Below, in pieces: positions 62,953 to 64,000 of a stretch of 64,000 bases of DNA; within the stretch, counting starts at the first letter, position 1; each line of letters opens with the position of its first letter. The translations under genes and the position numbers were made by a program. This DNA comes from Gemmatimonadota bacterium. GTDB taxonomy: Bacteria > Gemmatimonadota > Gemmatimonadetes > Gemmatimonadales > Gemmatimonadaceae. The stretch covers positions 310,001 through 374,000 of the forward strand of contig JAIUOB010000004.1 of NCBI GenBank assembly GCA_020161135.1. The letters are read 5' to 3'. The notes under the pieces are model-generated. The model saw nothing but the letters and a program-made list of their open reading frames with translations, did no database searches and had not been told where the DNA came from.

Positions 62953-63323
62953 ATTGTCGTCCAGAGTGAAGGTCCAGGTGTAGCCAATTCCGCGTGGCCG
63001 TCTCATGAGCCTGTCGCGATCGCGAGAAGATCCGGTCGGTTTCGTCCCTCCGCAAGCGCGTGTCGAACGTTTGCAACCCTGCGACTGGCGCGACGGCAAC
63101 GAGACGCAATTGCGGTCAGAAAGTGAGTCGCGAGTGGTGCCTGGGGTCGAGAGCAGCCCATGACCCAAGGGTTGCTGTGGACTTTGTTCACGCGCGGCTA
63201 GCCATCTCGCGCTGTCAGATCATCACCCTCGCCGTCCGAGCGACATACCAACACGCCGCCGGCATCCCTCACGGGACACCGGCGGCGCTCTCACATCTCA
63301 ACCCGCTGTTCAGCTAGCGCCGC
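62953..63323. other. 371-base intergenic region between the coiled-coil gene and nrdJ
   Basis: This holds the upstream region of the coiled-coil gene (minus) and the downstream region of nrdJ (minus). The only strong structure is the hairpin at 63254-63287. No further gene, clear promoter or RNA gene was recognised. The remainder reads as non-coding. Confidence 0.6.
63254..63287 (-). terminator. hairpin downstream of nrdJ
   Basis: The arms CGCCGCCGG (63254-63262) and CCGGCGGCG (63279-63287) pair perfectly over nine bases with a 16-base loop, 37 bases after the nrdJ stop. No T-run follows, as for the other hairpins of this window. Confidence 0.55.
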
Positions 63324-64000
63324 TCACCCGCACTCACTGAACCCGCACACGTGACACTTCACGCACCCTTCCGCGAACTCCAGCTGTGAGCCGCAGTCGG
63401 GGCAGGTGCCCATGAACACCTCGCCGCCACCCTTGCCGAACTCGACCAGCGGGGCCATCCCCTCCACGGCAGGCGGACGCGTGATGGGCACACCGGCGGC
63501 CGGCGTCGGCACCGGCGGCTGGAGCGAGCTCACGGGAGACTGACCCACCACCGCAGCCGATCCGCCGTGCAGCAGGTCCTGCTGCACGCCCTGCTTCTCA
63601 CGCCACCACTGCTCGAGCGCGATGCCCACGGCGTCGGGGAGGCTGAGCACCTTGTTGGGGCCAAGACCCACGGCACGGTCGGAGCTGATGCCGCGGAGCT
63701 GACGGTGGATCTCCTGGAGCGAGATGCCGCTGCGCAGCGCCAGCGAGATGAGACGGCCAATCGCTTCGGCGTCGGCCATGGCGCTGCCGCCGGCCTTGCC
63801 GAGGTTGAGGAACACCTCGAACGGCTGCCCCTTCTCGTCCTCGGTGATGTTCACGAACATCACACCGAGCGGCGTCTCCTTGCGGATGGTCGTGCCACGC
63901 ATGACCTCGGGGCGCGACCGCTTGCCGCGACGGTTCGCGTTCTCGGCCTCGGCGCTGAACAGCGCCTTCTTGGTGCGATCGAGCTCGTTGACCATCTCGG
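63324..64000 (-). CDS. nrdJ: vitamin B12-dependent ribonucleotide reductase (class II), C-terminal part
   Basis: Only the last 225 residues or so are in the window; the gene continues beyond the right edge. The sequence RGTTIRKETPLGVMFVNITED, FEVFLNLGKAGGSAMADAEAIGRL and RSGISLQEIHRQLRGI corresponds to the C-terminal region of long NrdJ proteins, and the end has the zinc-ribbon-like cysteine set CPDCGSQLEFAEGCVKCHVC. The enzyme makes deoxyribonucleotides with adenosylcobalamin, independent of oxygen, using the C-terminal cysteines to regenerate the active site. This is a core gene and marks the end of the accessory region. Confidence 0.92.
   Translation of the reverse strand, partial: EMVNELDRTKKALFSAEAENANRRGKRSRPEVMRGTTIRKETPLGVMFVNITEDEKGQPFEVFLNLGKAGGSAMADAEAIGRLISLALRSGISLQEIHRQLRGISSDRAVGLGPNKVLSLPDAVGIALEQWWREKQGVQQDLLHGGSAAVVGQSPVSSLQPPVPTPAAGVPITRPPAVEGMAPLVEFGKGGGEVFMGTCPDCGSQLEFAEGCVKCHVCGFSECG

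Noticed and set aside
62953-63168. N-terminal extension of the coiled-coil protein to 63168
   Set aside because: The added residues lack similarity, and the protein's conserved opening (MARRGFF) starts at 62952.

Overview
This is a GC-rich window (about 70% in the core, hand-counted on sample lines) dense with genes for exported proteins. Most products carry Sec signal peptides or lipoboxes, and the families are peptidases, amidohydrolases, c-type cytochromes, beta-propellers and DUF5916 proteins. Together with a cobalamin-dependent ribonucleotide reductase, a TIGR03790-type protein and an FMN-binding glutamate-synthase-like protein, this suggests a Gram-negative soil or water bacterium of the Gemmatimonadota. 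That placement is an inference; no rRNA or tRNA gene was found to confirm it.

Region 1 (1-4.9 kb): a truncated CRTAC1-like lipoprotein gene, two paralogous small lipoproteins (1282-1716 and 4371-4874), a creatininase-family protein with altered metal ligands, and a glutamate-synthase-like FMN/iron-sulfur enzyme. Region 2 (4.8-15.8 kb, all minus strand): a type II NADH dehydrogenase behind a perfect Rex-type operator, a small protein with a pentapeptide repeat, a TIGR03790 protein, a large Asp-box propeller, and four genes joined by ATGA overlaps (secreted protein, cytochrome/copper-monooxygenase-like protein, PQQ dehydrogenase, monoheme cytochrome). The last four look like a periplasmic oxidation chain.

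Region 3 (15.9-24.9 kb): esterase, secreted HExxH protein, subclass B3 metallo-beta-lactamase, zinc ribbon, MBL-fold lipoprotein, amidohydrolase, uppS with a structured leader, dienelactone hydrolase, DinB-like and membrane proteins. Region 4 (25-40.8 kb): a large Ig-stalked subtilase, a DUF5916 protein, a prolyl oligopeptidase gene broken by a single-base frameshift, a diheme cytochrome, two coupled amidohydrolase-fold genes (the second lacking the HxH metal site), and an esterase.

Region 5 (40.9-53.7 kb): an FG-GAP propeller gene leading into a complete RbsA/C/B-type sugar ABC importer, facing a Gfo/Idh/MocA dehydrogenase and a GH18-like protein. This could be a sugar or cyclitol uptake locus. 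It is followed by a PD40-propeller/amidohydrolase fusion, a carboxypeptidase-regulatory-like protein and a putative barrel protein.

Region 6 (53.7-63.0 kb) is accessory DNA, with lower GC from about 59.3 kb onward. It holds a Phd/PIN toxin-antitoxin pair; a three-domain protein (amidase, alpha/beta hydrolase, metacaspase) translationally coupled to an HExxH gluzincin peptidase; an SH3/DUF1353-like protein; and a coupled pair of a coiled-coil protein and a DUF4041/GIY-YIG-like protein. The caspase-peptidase pair and the coiled-coil/GIY-YIG pair are the best candidates for undescribed defence or cell-death systems. The window ends in the 3' part of nrdJ.
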